A stretch of 64,000 nt of DNA from an uncultured Lachnospiraceae bacterium (lineage in GTDB: Bacteria > Bacillota > Clostridia > Lachnospirales > Lachnospiraceae), in NCBI GenBank assembly GCA_902760415.1, contig CACWGK010000001.1, positions 1 through 64,000 of the forward strand, given 5' to 3'. Positions 42,925-51,424 of the stretch are shown here, piece by piece (the first letter of the stretch is position 1; each line of letters begins with the position of its first letter). The translations under genes were made by a program, and so were the position numbers. The notes beneath the pieces are model-generated. The model was not told the origin of the DNA, searched no databases, and was given only the letters and a program-made list of their open reading frames with translations.

Positions 42925-44265
42925 ATGAGTATAAAGATTGAGATGCCTCAGGATGTGAGGTTTATAATAGGAAAGCTGATGGAGGCTGGATACGAGGCCT
43001 ACGCGGTGGGCGGCTGCGTCAGGGATAGTTTGCTCGGCAGGGAGCCGAATGACTGGGATATCACTACATCGGCGACGCCTTACGAGGTGAAGGATATATT
43101 TAAGCGCACGGTGGATACAGGGCTGAAGCACGGTACAGTTACCGTTATGCTGAAAAATGAGGGCTACGAGGTTACGACATTTAGAATCGACGGAGAGTAT
43201 ACCGATCATCGTAGACCGGATGGCGTGACATTTACGAGAGAGCTTTCTGAGGATCTTCTCAGACGTGACTTCACGATAAATGCGATGGCTTATAATGATG
43301 ACACGGGTGTAGTAGATCTCTACGGTGGAACTCAGGATTTGGAACAGGGCATCATCAGATGCGTCGGCGAAGCGGACGACAGGTTCGACGAAGATGCGCT
43401 GAGGATAATGCGAGCTGTGAGATTTGCGGCGCAGCTTGGATTTGAGATAGAAGATAAGACGAGGGAGGCGGCGGCAAAGCATGCACCTGAGCTTGCGAAG
43501 GTCAGCGCCGAGCGAATCGAGACGGAGCTCACGAAGCTGCTCGTGTCACCTCACCCAGAGAGACTTATAGATATGTACGAGCTCGGCATCACGAAGGTGA
43601 TACTTCCGGAGTTCGATCGGATGATGGAGACACCGCAGAATAGCCCATTTCACCGCTACGATGTTGGAAGACATACGGTGGAAGTGATAAGAAATGTACC
43701 AGCTACCAAGACGCTTCGATACGCTGCGCTGCTTCACGATATCGGAAAGCCTGACTGCAAGACCACAGACGAGGCGGGCGTGGATCATTTCAAGGGTCAT
43801 GCACTGAGAAGTGAGGAGATGGCACAGCCGATACTCCGCAGACTTAAGATGGATAATGACACGATTCGTGACGTTAGGAAGATAGTGTACTGGCACGATT
43901 ATGGCATTTCCGGAAAAATGACGAAAAAATCAGTTCGAAGAATGCTCAGCAAAATGGGTGCGGAGTATTTTGACAGTTACGTTGCTATAAGACGCGGCGA
44001 CATGGCGGGCCAGAGCGACCATCTTGCTGATTGGAAGAAGCAGGTGCTGGAGGATATTATCAAGTATCACGACGAGATAATAGATGAAGGTGACGCGCTG
44101 TCGCTGAAGGATTTGGCGATAGGTGGAGCGGACCTGATGAAGCTCGGAATAAAGCCTGGCCCGGAAATGGGTCGAATCCTCGCGAATCTTCTAGACAAGG
44201 TATTGGAGGAACCATCCCTCAATACAAAGGAAGAATTAATTCGTCTGATCCCGCAGGATAACTAA
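42925..44265 (+). CDS. cca: CCA-adding tRNA nucleotidyltransferase with HD domain
   Basis: 446 residues. It adds or repairs the 3' CCA of tRNAs, which is needed here because the tRNA-Lys gene lacks it. The nucleotidyltransferase head has AVGGCVRDSLLGREPNDWDITT with the catalytic DxD, then RRPDGV and LLRRDFTINAMAY, and the RNA-binding region FDEDALRIMRAVRFAAQLGF. An HD phosphohydrolase domain is present (RYAALLHDIGKPDC, HALRSEEMA). ATG 42925 is preferred over the TTG at 42913, which has no clear ribosome site. There is no obvious operon partner upstream. Confidence 0.94.
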   Translation: MSIKIEMPQDVRFIIGKLMEAGYEAYAVGGCVRDSLLGREPNDWDITTSATPYEVKDIFKRTVDTGLKHGTVTVMLKNEGYEVTTFRIDGEYTDHRRPDGVTFTRELSEDLLRRDFTINAMAYNDDTGVVDLYGGTQDLEQGIIRCVGEADDRFDEDALRIMRAVRFAAQLGFEIEDKTREAAAKHAPELAKVSAERIETELTKLLVSPHPERLIDMYELGITKVILPEFDRMMETPQNSPFHRYDVGRHTVEVIRNVPATKTLRYAALLHDIGKPDCKTTDEAGVDHFKGHALRSEEMAQPILRRLKMDNDTIRDVRKIVYWHDYGISGKMTKKSVRRMLSKMGAEYFDSYVAIRRGDMAGQSDHLADWKKQVLEDIIKYHDEIIDEGDALSLKDLAIGGADLMKLGIKPGPEMGRILANLLDKVLEEPSLNTKEELIRLIPQDN

Positions 44266-44328
44266 GACATAGATGGATTTAAGTGCATGGATGATAATGT
44301 AAAGATGATAAGGTGTAGTTATTAGTGC

Positions 44329-44883
44329 ATGGATGTTAGAGTGATAAGAAGTCGTCGAAAGACGGTAGCTCTTCAGGTCCTGGGGCTAAATGACGTGGTG
44401 GTAAGAGCGCCAATGCGTATGTCAAACAGAGAGATTGAAGAGTTTGTTCAGCAAAATATGGACTGGATCCAGAAGAATCTGAAGAAGGTCGCAGAGAATC
44501 AAAAGGAAGAAGAAGAGATAGTTCCGATGACAGAGGCTGAGGTTAGGGAACTTGCAGAACGGGCCACTCAGCTAATCCCCGAAAGAGTTAAGCACTTCGC
44601 TCCACTGGTTGGGGTGACGTACGGGCGAATTACCATTCGAAATCAGAAGAGCAGATGGGGAAGCTGCAGCGCGAAGGGAAATCTCAACTTCAATGTAGGG
44701 CTGCTACTTGCGCCGCCGGAGGTGCTAGATTACGTGGTGGTACACGAACTATGTCATAGAAAAGAAATGAATCATTCGCCGAAGTTCTGGGCAGAGGTCA
44801 GCAAGCTTATTCCGGATTATAAGCTGCATGAGAAATGGCTGAAGGATAACGGCAGGGCGATTATAAAGAAGATAAGATTCTAA
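44329..44883 (+). CDS. YgjP/WssP-type M48-like metallopeptidase family protein
   Basis: 184 residues. The zinc motif is VVVHELCHRKEMNHSPKFW (HExxH with a downstream His), preceded by KSRWGSCSAKGNLNFN, both typical of the YgjP (DUF45) family. The N-terminal part reads IRSRRKTVALQVLGLNDVVVRAP. No signal peptide is present, so it acts in the cytoplasm. Substrates are unknown; homologues often sit near restriction or RNA genes but here it is next to cca and a membrane protein gene 4 nt downstream. Confidence 0.85.
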   Translation: MDVRVIRSRRKTVALQVLGLNDVVVRAPMRMSNREIEEFVQQNMDWIQKNLKKVAENQKEEEEIVPMTEAEVRELAERATQLIPERVKHFAPLVGVTYGRITIRNQKSRWGSCSAKGNLNFNVGLLLAPPEVLDYVVVHELCHRKEMNHSPKFWAEVSKLIPDYKLHEKWLKDNGRAIIKKIRF

Positions 44884-44887
44884 CAAT

Positions 44888-45655
44888 ATGAATGAATTAG
44901 ATAATACAAAGAAATATGTGGAAGTTGCAAAGGAACGTCCTCTTGGAGCGAGACTCGGAGAGGGCATCTTCTGCATAGTGTATCTTATATACACATTTGC
45001 GATAGTTCTCATTATGAAGAATAAATATGAGGCGGGAATCGCGTCGGTGGGAGAAATATTTGTCGCTCCCGAATATATGTATATTTATAAGTGGGGATTT
45101 GGATATATGATGGGCGCGCTTCTGGTGGGAGGCGATGCATTTCACCTGATCCCGAGAATTATCGTGGATTTCCGAGGAAGTATGTGGAAGCAGGATTTAT
45201 TCCTGGGACTGGGTAACCTTATCTCCTCGATAACGATGACATTTTTCTATAACGTACTTATGGGAATGGGAGACACGCTGGAGTATAACGAGTTTGAGTA
45301 TAACCTTGGGATCGAAAGGTGGATATTGTACCTTACGATAATAAGGTTTTTCATACTGCTGCTGCCTTGGAATAAATGGTACACAAGGGAGCCGAATCGG
45401 AAGTGGGCGATCATTCGAAATGTGCCATTTGCTCTGATAGGTATTCTTACGGTGCTCGGATATCTGAATGTTCTGTTGCACGCGGATAATTACCCGGCAT
45501 TCTTTTATGTGAGTATTATAATTCTAACGATACTGAGCTTTGTCTGCTACATGCCGGTGGCGCTGCGTGGCAAGGAGAATCCGAAGCTCGGTATGCTGAT
45601 GATTCCGAAGACAATATGCTACATGATACTGCTGTCACTTATTTGTTTTTATTAA
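44888..45655 (+). CDS. Polytopic membrane protein of unknown function
   Basis: 255 residues with about seven hydrophobic segments, among them GIFCIVYLIYTFAIVLIM, WILYLTIIRFFILLLPW, VPFALIGILTVLGYLNVLL and FFYVSIIILTILSFVCYMPV. It begins 4 nt after the metallopeptidase gene, so co-expression is likely. No catalytic or transport motif is recognised. Confidence 0.75.
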   Translation: MNELDNTKKYVEVAKERPLGARLGEGIFCIVYLIYTFAIVLIMKNKYEAGIASVGEIFVAPEYMYIYKWGFGYMMGALLVGGDAFHLIPRIIVDFRGSMWKQDLFLGLGNLISSITMTFFYNVLMGMGDTLEYNEFEYNLGIERWILYLTIIRFFILLLPWNKWYTREPNRKWAIIRNVPFALIGILTVLGYLNVLLHADNYPAFFYVSIIILTILSFVCYMPVALRGKENPKLGMLMIPKTICYMILLSLICFY

Positions 45656-45795
45656 CCTTCGCGGGATATAAACTTCGTGAGATTTAAACTATCTTCCACT
45701 CGCGACAGAGATTTGCTTGTTTACAACAAACCTGGCTTAAAGTAGTCAAGGTTGTTATATATTTTTTTTGCATTACTAAAAAGGAGGACATTAAA

Positions 45796-47115
45796 ATGGC
45801 AGAAAAAGTAGTTGAAAAGAAATCAGGTAATCAGAAGTCTGGCGGCGGAAAGAAAGTAGTGCTCGTGGTGATTCTTGCAGTGGTAGTGCTCGCAGCAGTT
45901 ATTGCGGTGCTTAAGCTGAAGAAGCCTGCAAAGATGAAGGACTTCGAATCTCAGGTTACGACCATCGATGGTATCGAGATTCCTGAGGGAACAAGGATCG
46001 TTGCGCTTGGTGAGGCAGCTCATGGTAATAAAGAATTCCAGGAGCTTAAACTGGAGGTATTCCAGCAGCTCGTTGAGAAGACAAATGTCAGAGCCCTCAT
46101 ACTAGAAGGCGACCTGGGCGGATGCGCTATAGCTAACAAGTATATTCAGGGCGGCGAAGGCACAGCTGAGGAAGCGACCCTTCACCTGGGATATACACTA
46201 TATAAAACTGATGAGATGTGTAAGTTGGTTCAGTGGATGCATGATTATAATGAGACTGCAGCCGAGGATGATAAGGTAAGACTTTACGGTATGGATATAC
46301 AGTATGATGAAGATACTGTACTTTATTTGGAACAGTTCTACCAGGCAGTAGACGAGACAAAGTATAATGATTATTCAGAAAAATTAACAAGTATCATGGG
46401 TGAAGCAGCCGAGGATTTCCAGGCCTCTAACTACGAAGCGGCCGTTAATCTAATGGATGAGATTAAGGGCGACATTGCTGCTAATAAGGACGCATACACA
46501 GAGGTAGTGGGCGCAGCAGAGGTTGAGTTCGCTGAGTATGCGGCAGAAAATCTTAAGTTCTTTGCCAGCTACAGAGCAAAGGAGAATTGCTCCAACAAAG
46601 CAAGAGACACATATATGAAGACAAATGTGGACTGGTTCCTTGAGGTTGAAGAGAGAGAGCATAACGGCGCTGTTATGATTAGCTGTCACAACGGACATAT
46701 GACTAGAAATCATTCTTCGGTAGCTACATTTCTTGGTACATTTCTTGCAGAAGAATATGGCGATAAGTACTTCGCTATCGGAACAGATGCTTACTACTCG
46801 GTGACAAGCCTTCCTAAGACTAGCGCAAGGGACAGAATTGACAGAAAGTTCTGCTCAGACGATCCTATAGCTTATCAGGTTAAGGATCTTCCTGAAGATA
46901 AGTACTATGTAGATTTCAGCAAGGTTGACGCGAGCAGCGACCTTGGTAAGAAGATAAATGAAAATATTAGAACAGGTTCTGTCGGAGAGACGGACTCCAT
47001 AATGTACAAGTTCGTGAAGGCCACTTATACTATAAAGTATAAGCCTACAGATATGTACGACGCGATGATCGTTTACTATGACGTAGAACCAATCCGTGTA
47101 TGGACTGATAAATAA
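45796..47115 (+). CDS. Membrane-anchored erythromycin-esterase-like protein
   Basis: 439 residues, AAGGAGGACATTAAA before ATG. A Lys-rich N terminus and one helix (VVLVVILAVVVLAAVIAVL) anchor it with the catalytic domain outside. The domain shows the family motifs IVALGEAAHGNKEF, ALILEGDLGGCAIAN, LYGMDIQYDED and VMISCHNGHMTRN, which hold the conserved His and Glu residues of EreA/EreB-like hydrolases. Most chromosomal members are not proven macrolide esterases, so resistance should not be assumed. A strong terminator follows. Confidence 0.85.
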   Translation: MAEKVVEKKSGNQKSGGGKKVVLVVILAVVVLAAVIAVLKLKKPAKMKDFESQVTTIDGIEIPEGTRIVALGEAAHGNKEFQELKLEVFQQLVEKTNVRALILEGDLGGCAIANKYIQGGEGTAEEATLHLGYTLYKTDEMCKLVQWMHDYNETAAEDDKVRLYGMDIQYDEDTVLYLEQFYQAVDETKYNDYSEKLTSIMGEAAEDFQASNYEAAVNLMDEIKGDIAANKDAYTEVVGAAEVEFAEYAAENLKFFASYRAKENCSNKARDTYMKTNVDWFLEVEEREHNGAVMISCHNGHMTRNHSSVATFLGTFLAEEYGDKYFAIGTDAYYSVTSLPKTSARDRIDRKFCSDDPIAYQVKDLPEDKYYVDFSKVDASSDLGKKINENIRTGSVGETDSIMYKFVKATYTIKYKPTDMYDAMIVYYDVEPIRVWTDK

Positions 47116-47124
47116 TGAAATTAG

Positions 47125-47168
47125 AATGAGTCGATTTGGCTTTGAGCCGAATTGACTCATTTTTTTTG
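47125..47168 (+). terminator. Terminator after the erythromycin-esterase-like gene
   Basis: AATGAGTCGATTTGGCT (47125-47141) pairs with AGCCGAATTGACTCATT, closing loop TTG, then a T-run to 47168. It shares the TGAGTC/GACTCA ends with the palindromic repeat family but lacks the ACGTCSGACGT core. Confidence 0.9.
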
Positions 47169-47230
47169 CATTTTGAGGGGAGATATGGAATAATGATTTT
47201 TGTAGTTTTTGGTTGTTATAGGATAAGGTT

Positions 47231-49444
47231 ATGATTGATTTTTATGATGGAAATATATTAGAAAACCTGAATGACTCTCAGCGGGAGGCAGTGACCTCCA
47301 CTGAGGGTTATATCAGGGTCATAGCGGGAGCGGGAAGCGGCAAGACTAGAGCGCTTACGCATCGCTTCGCGTACCTTGTGAACGAGGTGGGTATTCCTGC
47401 AGGGAATATACTGTGCGTCACATTTACGAATAAGGCCGCAAATGAGATGCGCGCCCGTATACATCGTCTAACCGGCGACAAGGACACAGGATATATCAAC
47501 ACTTTCCACGGCTTCTGCGCTAATGTTCTGCAGGAGGAAAGTTACGTCTTCCAGTATCCGAAATCATTTCTGGTGTTGGATAATTCTGATATAAATGCTA
47601 TGCTTTCCATCATTTACGAAGAGCGCGGACTTACACTGAGAGACAAGACATTTAGCAAAGCGCGCGACATGATAGAAATGAAGAAGCTCTTCGAGATTCC
47701 AGATTATTACGAGGATATCTTCAACATGTCGGTGGAGGAGCTGAAGGAGAAGTATCTTAGTAAGACTGCGACGGATGATATCATTTTCTATGGGTATCTG
47801 TATCAGCAGAAGAAGTGCTTCGGCCTGGATTATAATGACCTGATCCTGTTCACGCTATATGTGTTCCGCGTCAGTGAGGAGTCGCGTATTAAGTGGCAGA
47901 AGCGCCTGATGTATATAATGATTGATGAGTTTCAGGATATCGATAAGCCGCAGTACGACTTGATGAAGGTGCTGGCGGACTATCACAAGAATCTCTTTGT
48001 GGTGGGGGATCCGGACCAGACGATTTACACCTGGCGTGGTGCGGATATCAGATATCTTCTTAACTTTAATGAGGAGTTCCCGGGCACGACGACGATAATG
48101 ATGAATGAGAATTATCGTTCGACTCCTGAGATTCTAAATGTCGCAAATGACCTTATCGCGAAGAACAAAACCAGGGAGAAGAAGGATCTCCTTCCAATGC
48201 GCGGACATGGCGATAGATCTACGGTTTTCTTTGCGGAGAACTCGGACGATGAGGCAGACTATATCGCGTCAGAGATAACGCGACTAGTAGGTGAGACGGA
48301 TGGTTCGACGAGTGAGTTGGCAGGTAAGGAAAGACTCGAGTACCGCGATATAACTATCCTGTATAGATCTCATTTCCTCACGAGACCTATCGAACAGGCA
48401 TTTCTCGCGAATAAGATTCCATACACGATTTATAGCGGCGTTCAGTTCTACGACCGCGTTGAGATAAAGGTTGCGATGTCGTATCTCCGACTTCTGGTGA
48501 GCGGCGACGACCTTGCATTTAGATATGTGGTAAATGTACCGAAGCGTAATATTGGCGAACGAAGAATGAAGTACCTGGAGAAAATTGCAGAGGACGAGCA
48601 ACTTCCGCTGATGAGGGCGCTGCGGGAGCATGTGGAGGATGATATCTTCAGCGGAACTAAGGCCAGGGAGTTTATTGCGCTGATAGACGAGCTGAAGGAG
48701 AACATGGACGATAAGCCAATATCCGAGCTACTTCGCGAGGTTATTGAGAAGAGTGGATACGAGGAATTGCTTCGAACAGAGGGCAGCCAGGAGCGACTGG
48801 ACAATCTCGCTGAGCTGAAGCAGTCCGTGTATGATTACGAGGTAACCTGCGGCGAGGAGACGAACTTGGAGAGTTACCTGAAGCATATCGCTTTATATAC
48901 AAATGCCGACCTCGAGGATACGAAGAATCGAGTGAAGCTTATGACCATCCACGCGGCGAAGGGACTTGAGTTTCCGTACGTCTTTATATGTGGATTAAAT
49001 GAGGGCGTCTTCCCTTCGAAGAAGACTCGAACAGAGGCGGCCATGGAAGAAGAACGCCGCCTGGCATTTGTCGCCATAACGAGAGCAGAGAATCGCCTGT
49101 ATCTAACGGAGGCGCAGGGACGTAACCTGGACAGCTCTCCAAGATTCCCATCCAGATTTATTCTGGAGGTGGACCGCGGCGATGTCGACTACGTAAATGA
49201 ACCTGACGAAGCCCTCGTGAAAGAGGCGAGGGACTATATCCGTCTGGAATCGAAGCATCTGAAGAAGGAAGATAAGTCCGAACTCTTCGAAGAAGGAGCA
49301 AGGATTGAACACATGATCTTCGGTGCGGGCACAATTACTGCACTGGATATGGAAATGCAGGCTTACATGATCAAGTTTGATAAGCAGCAGACAGAACGCT
49401 TCATCGCCTTCAAAGTAAACCTAAAACCTCTATCGGGAAAATGA
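47231..49444 (+). CDS. pcrA: UvrD/PcrA-like superfamily 1 DNA helicase
   Basis: 737 residues. A 3'-5' ATP-dependent helicase for repair and replication restart. Motifs: I GAGSGKTRALTHRF near residue 33, II IDEFQDIDKPQ, III VGDPDQTIYTWRGAD, IV NYRSTPEIL, V TIHAAKGLEFPYVFICGL, VI EERRLAFVAITRAENRLYL. The C-terminal ARIEHMIFGAGTITAL is the PcrA-type tail motif that binds RNA polymerase in related proteins. The stop codon TGA (49442-49444) is itself the first three bases of the second TGAGTCA palindrome. Confidence 0.94.
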   Translation: MIDFYDGNILENLNDSQREAVTSTEGYIRVIAGAGSGKTRALTHRFAYLVNEVGIPAGNILCVTFTNKAANEMRARIHRLTGDKDTGYINTFHGFCANVLQEESYVFQYPKSFLVLDNSDINAMLSIIYEERGLTLRDKTFSKARDMIEMKKLFEIPDYYEDIFNMSVEELKEKYLSKTATDDIIFYGYLYQQKKCFGLDYNDLILFTLYVFRVSEESRIKWQKRLMYIMIDEFQDIDKPQYDLMKVLADYHKNLFVVGDPDQTIYTWRGADIRYLLNFNEEFPGTTTIMMNENYRSTPEILNVANDLIAKNKTREKKDLLPMRGHGDRSTVFFAENSDDEADYIASEITRLVGETDGSTSELAGKERLEYRDITILYRSHFLTRPIEQAFLANKIPYTIYSGVQFYDRVEIKVAMSYLRLLVSGDDLAFRYVVNVPKRNIGERRMKYLEKIAEDEQLPLMRALREHVEDDIFSGTKAREFIALIDELKENMDDKPISELLREVIEKSGYEELLRTEGSQERLDNLAELKQSVYDYEVTCGEETNLESYLKHIALYTNADLEDTKNRVKLMTIHAAKGLEFPYVFICGLNEGVFPSKKTRTEAAMEEERRLAFVAITRAENRLYLTEAQGRNLDSSPRFPSRFILEVDRGDVDYVNEPDEALVKEARDYIRLESKHLKKEDKSELFEEGARIEHMIFGAGTITALDMEMQAYMIKFDKQQTERFIAFKVNLKPLSGK

Positions 49445-49519
49445 GTCACTTCGCACGTCGGACGTAACTGCTGACTCAAAAATGAGTCAGCAATTACGTC
49501 CGACGTGCAAGGTGACTCA
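49442..49519. repeat. TGAGTCA/ACGTCSGACGT nested palindrome, copy 2
   Basis: Same architecture as copy 1: TGAGTCA at 49442 and 49482, TGACTCA closing each arm, and cores ACGTCGGACGT and ACGTCCGACGT. The flanking 5-6 bp differ from copy 1 but are kept complementary between the two arms. The helicase stop codon is inside it. Confidence 0.9.
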
Positions 49520-49523
49520 TGCT

Positions 49524-49550
49524 CTGCAAGACTACTTCGTAGTCTTGCAG
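49524..49550 (+). terminator. Perfect 12-bp hairpin after the helicase gene
   Basis: CTGCAAGACTAC (49524-49535), loop TTC, GTAGTCTTGCAG (49539-49550). The tail is only moderately T-rich, so terminator strength is uncertain. Confidence 0.6.
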
Positions 49551-49658
49551 ATTTGATTATTTGTGCAAAATTATTAATTTACGCTGTGATATAATGGCAC
49601 ATAGCGAAATCAAAAAAGGTTTAAGGTTAATTTAAAAGTATTTATTCGGAGGGAAAAT

Positions 49659-49922
49659 ATGAAAAAAAAGTATTTTGATTCTAAAGCAATGTGGAAGAAT
49701 ATTGCCCTGTTATTACTCGCATCATTAGCTGAAACTATTTTCAGTACATTAATTAGAATAGATAGTATGATTGATAGTAGATGGGTACTTATATTTGCTA
49801 AGACTTTTATATGTCTGTTCTTTTTATATGCCTTCAAGCTTTTCATAATGTTCGTGAATATGGCAATTAAAGGCTATAGTCAAAATGGTGAAAATGACGG
49901 CGACGAAAATGACGAAGAGTAG
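49659..49922 (+). CDS. Small two-helix membrane protein
   Basis: 87 residues with GGAGGG 6 nt before ATG 49659 and a TATAAT (49590-49595, extended TGA) upstream, so it is a genuine gene. Two hydrophobic segments (NIALLLLASLAETIFSTLI and WVLIFAKTFICLFFLYAFKLF) are followed by a polar, acidic C-terminal tail (GENDGDENDEE). Function is unknown. It is followed 107 nt later by the diguanylate cyclase gene. Confidence 0.75.
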   Translation: MKKKYFDSKAMWKNIALLLLASLAETIFSTLIRIDSMIDSRWVLIFAKTFICLFFLYAFKLFIMFVNMAIKGYSQNGENDGDENDEE

Positions 49923-50029
49923 GACTCATTTTTCTTGATGATTTGGGAGTGATGATATAAAATTATTCTATGAGTTGATTTTTGGGGGAAGGAATTAATT
50001 CAAATCTATTTGCTTAGGGGTGACGTAAT

Positions 50030-51337
50030 ATGGTAGACAAGGCGTTAGGGGATTACTCTATCCAGGACATTTCTGAGCTAATTCAGGAAAATGTCGACGC
50101 AGTCGTTGTTGCTGATTCTGAGACAAATGAGTACAGAGCCATTCTCAGAAAAGGCATGTTCGAGAGTTTTATAGATGGCGAAGGAAGCTATCTCGATCTA
50201 ATCGAAAAACTTGTATTTCATTTCAATGAGTCAAATGAGAAAATCACAGGGGATTATCGTGTCTTTATATCCTCGTACGGCGAGTTCCACGGAAAGTACA
50301 GCCGCCGCGTTAAGGTGATGCTGGAGGGAGATTCTCAGCCTCATTTGGTTCAAATGTCTGTTTATCCACTTCCAAATCCCAAGAAGTATTTATTCATAAT
50401 GGATGAGCTTGATGCAAATGAGTATGAAGAAGAATACTCTACGACCAAGAAGGTAAATACCATACAGAATACATTTCTGTTCTCTATGTACATCGATCTT
50501 GTACATGATACCACCAGCAGCATCAGCATAACCGAGATATCCGACGATACGGTAAATGCTAGTATCAAATATTCCGAATGGCGTCTAATGATCGTAAATA
50601 TGATCTGGCCGGAGGACCAGGAGCAGTTCTTGCGCCGCACGGATCCAGAGTATCTCAAGAAAAACTTTACACCAGGTCGAACAGCTTCATTTGACTGCAT
50701 GATGCAGAATCTGGAAGGAACGTACATCTGGGTTAAGCTTATCTTCAGCCGCGCAGAGACGAATAATGAAGACGATTACAGATTCGTATTCATGGTTCAG
50801 AATATTCACGACAATTCAGTTGAGCTGCTCTCAGCGCTGAAGAAGTATGAAGAGCTTGCGCTAATGGATTCGCTGACAGGCGTATATAACCACGGCGGTA
50901 TCGAAACTGAGCTGTATAATGCTATCGACCTGAGTCAGAAGTCGCATGAACCAGTATCACTTATGATGCTTGATCTGGACTTCTTTAAGCAGGTAAATGA
51001 TACATATGGCCATTCAGTTGGTGATACAACCCTTAAGACCTTTGCGAAGATAATTAAAGATTCCGTGTCAGACGAGAAGTCAGCAGTAGGTCGTTGGGGT
51101 GGTGAAGAGTTCGTCATCATTTATTATGGAAAGAGCGGCGAAGAGCTTCGCGATAAGGCAGAGAAGCTTCGCAAGGCAGTAGACGAGTATGAGTTCTCAG
51201 AGATAAGACATATCTCATGTTCGATAGGTGTCACAGAGCTGAAGGAAAGCGACAACTTTGAAGATGCATTTAATCGACTCGATAAAGCAATGTACACCTC
51301 AAAAGATGAAGGAAGAAATAAAGTCACACTTCTCTAA
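50030..51337 (+). CDS. GGDEF diguanylate cyclase with PAS-like sensor region
   Basis: 435 residues, no membrane segment. Residues about 10-260 look like tandem PAS-type sensory domains. The cyclase domain starts at ALMDSLTGVYNHGGIE and keeps LDLDFFKQVNDTYGHSVGD and an intact active loop RWGGEEFVIIYYG, so it should make cyclic di-GMP. The inhibitory RxxD site expected before the active loop is replaced by DEKS, so product inhibition is probably absent. It ends 6 nt before the third palindrome. Confidence 0.92.
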   Translation: MVDKALGDYSIQDISELIQENVDAVVVADSETNEYRAILRKGMFESFIDGEGSYLDLIEKLVFHFNESNEKITGDYRVFISSYGEFHGKYSRRVKVMLEGDSQPHLVQMSVYPLPNPKKYLFIMDELDANEYEEEYSTTKKVNTIQNTFLFSMYIDLVHDTTSSISITEISDDTVNASIKYSEWRLMIVNMIWPEDQEQFLRRTDPEYLKKNFTPGRTASFDCMMQNLEGTYIWVKLIFSRAETNNEDDYRFVFMVQNIHDNSVELLSALKKYEELALMDSLTGVYNHGGIETELYNAIDLSQKSHEPVSLMMLDLDFFKQVNDTYGHSVGDTTLKTFAKIIKDSVSDEKSAVGRWGGEEFVIIYYGKSGEELRDKAEKLRKAVDEYEFSEIRHISCSIGVTELKESDNFEDAFNRLDKAMYTSKDEGRNKVTLL

Positions 51338-51343
51338 AAAAAA

Positions 51344-51419
51344 TGAGTCACTTTTTACGTCCGACGTAAAGGTGACTCATTTTTGAGTCACCCTCACGTC
51401 GGACGTGGGAAGTGACTCA
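51344..51419. repeat. TGAGTCA/ACGTCSGACGT nested palindrome, copy 3
   Basis: Cores ACGTCCGACGT and ACGTCGGACGT with TGAGTCA/TGACTCA borders, 76 bp. It fills the gap between two convergent genes (stops at 51337 and 51425) and has A- and T-runs at its edges, so it can act as a bidirectional terminator. Confidence 0.9.
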
Positions 51420-51424
51420 TTTTA

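Noticed and set aside
45796..47115. Macrolide resistance gene
   Set aside because: Family membership alone does not show macrolide esterase activity, and there is no mobile or resistance context.
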